Below are positions 62,798 through 64,000 of a stretch of 64,000 bases of DNA, one piece after another (within the stretch, counting starts at the first letter, position 1; every line of letters begins with the position of its first letter). The stretch lies in the NCBI GenBank assembly GCA_963281255.1, contig OY725489.1, positions 2,170,001 through 2,234,000 of the forward strand, read 5' to 3'. The position numbers and the translations under genes are program-made. The notes below the pieces were generated by a model. That model saw only the letters and a program-made list of their open reading frames with translations. It was not told where the DNA came from and did no database searches. This DNA comes from Aphrocallistes beatrix (taxonomy: Eukaryota; Porifera; Hexactinellida; Sceptrulophora; Aphrocallistidae).

Positions 62798-63985
62798 GGT
62801 TGGCCTTTCCTATGGGCATTTTGTTTTTTATTAAAAATTTGCCGAAAGTCCTTTTTAACCATTTTAGGATAACTAAAGGGGTTCTAAACAATAATTTTGA
62901 TTTTTAGAATTTCAATCCTAATATTTCGCCACTTAGAGCCACTTGTATCACCTGGTGTCGCCTATAAAAGGACACATTTTGTCTCATATCCATAACTTCT
63001 TTGAACCATGTCAGATCATCGTTTTAATGCTGAATTCGTGCTCAGCACTATATTTCCAGCAATTTGATATATATATTGGACATATTTGGAGAAATTCCTT
63101 GGCTGCGGGTTCCTAACAACGGCCAGGAATGTGAAAAAATTTCTGGTCGTTGCTATGCACGGACATCCAAAAACTTCTCCAAATATGGTCAATATATATA
63201 TATCAAATTGCTGGAAATTTAGTGCTGAGCACGAATTAAGTATTAAAATGATGATCTGACATGGTTCGAAGAAGTTATTGATCTCGAATTCCGGTGGACA
63301 CTATCGAATGTGGTTATTTTTGGGTGGCCAGTCAGCAATGACCATTTTTCCCACTTTTGATGGAGAAAATTTTGATATACCATATTTTGAAGTTAGGTAC
63401 TGCTATATGTTGTCGAATAAGGATATTTGCATGTTATTTAATATTCCAAAACAGTTAAAACTAATGGAAATTGAGGGACATATATAAATATTATCTAAAT
63501 CCTATTTTCTGAGACTTCTTTTCAGCAATTATAAAGGTGATAACTTTTTGTAAATTCAACATAGGGACGAAAACTTAACGGTTTCTGATAGATCTCGAAG
63601 AGTAGAACATAATGAACAGACATAATTTTGATAATACAAATAAAAAGAGAATTAAGAAAAAAATAGTGTAAAAATTAGTAAAAATAAAATTCCTCGGCTG
63701 TTTTGGTGTGAATTTTTAACAATTTTCAAAATTTCAAAAATCTGTCTGTTCATTGATCATCGATTTATGAATGAATTTGAAAAGTTTCTAATGGATTGTA
63801 AGCATATTGTTTCCGATTTCTTACTTGTAAAATGACCAAATTTTTTTGAAATTTTTTTTATCTCTTTAATTATTTCAATTATTAATGCAGTTTTGCAGAT
63901 AACTCTGCGATTCAAATCTGCACTGAAAAAATTTAATGAATCGGTTGAAAAAGTCAAAAGTTAGCTATTATAGGAAAGGCCAACC
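62798..63985 (+). mobile_element. Family B, copy B3, complete
   Basis: GGTTGGCCTTTCCTAT at 62798 and ATAGGAAAGGCCAACC ending 63985, with TTAA on both sides (62794-62797, 63986-63989), 1,188 bp. It contains the hairpin at about 63030-63240. It is the reference copy for the family. The frames at 63278-63487 and 63757-63957 are not recognised and are not kept in a coding-like way between copies. Confidence 0.88.
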
Positions 63986-64000
63986 TTAACTACATTCTTT

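Noticed and set aside
1-64000. tRNA or rRNA genes
   Set aside because: None were recognised by eye; a covariance search would be needed to exclude decayed tRNA-derived repeats.

Overview
This window looks like AT-rich, repeat-dominated nuclear DNA of an invertebrate animal. There are no bacterial-style operons or ribosome binding sites. Apparent exons carry AG acceptor and GT donor sites. Nearly every recognisable protein is a metazoan-type DNA transposase: Tc1, mariner, pogo, hAT, PIF/Harbinger and a Mutator-like family. One non-transposon protein is recognisable, a BCH/CRAL-TRIO domain of the BNIP2 / p50RhoGAP type at 11.5-12.0 kb. A few short stretches (347-619, 1613-1728, 15040-15163, 37443-37556) look like isolated host exons. 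The phylum cannot be told from the sequence.

Layout. 0-8 kb: candidate exons, a ZMYM1-like hAT relic, two broken Tc1 elements (one with a perfect 45-bp foldback) and an internally deleted hAT with an 8-bp target duplication. 8-14 kb: a 1.9-kb TTAA-flanked non-coding element (family A), a second TTAA element with a large internal hairpin (family B), the BCH exon, and decayed copies of A and of a Helitron-like repeat (family H). 14-19 kb: a candidate host exon, palindromic MITEs, and two hAT-type MITEs whose interiors have become different minisatellites. 19-25 kb: a head-to-tail array of H copies, a Tc1-like element in the (TA)n between two of them, and two mariners. 25-32 kb: a TTAA element (family F) split by a Harbinger derivative and an A copy, then more H copies. 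32-36 kb: THAP and integrase remnants, and a pogo/Tigger element inside an H copy. 36-43 kb: MITEs, hAT and mariner scraps, and another A copy. 43.3-59.8 kb: one old A copy stretched to about 16.4 kb by nested insertions. 60-61.2 kb: a long palindrome cut by a hAT MITE. 62.8-64 kb: a complete B copy.

The nest at 43.3-59.8 kb gives a readable chronology. The outer A copy received a GTF2IRD2-like hAT (TSD CCCTAAAG). That hAT received a Tc1 (TSD TA), whose transposase gene was split by a Mutator-like element (TSD about 9 bp). The Mutator-like element still has an uninterrupted 897-codon transposase with a C-terminal PHD finger and is the best candidate for a recently active gene here. Further right the same outer copy received H copies, one of which took an A and a B copy at its two TTAA sites, and the B copy took another A. 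Most junctions can be checked against uninterrupted paralogues in the same window.

The genes do not form a pathway; this is a transposon graveyard with one or a few host exons. Patterns worth attention are the intact Mutator-PHD gene, the hAT MITEs carrying minisatellites, the repeated use of TTAA and (TA)n as landing sites, and the paired CRE/AP-1-like motifs carried by the H repeat.
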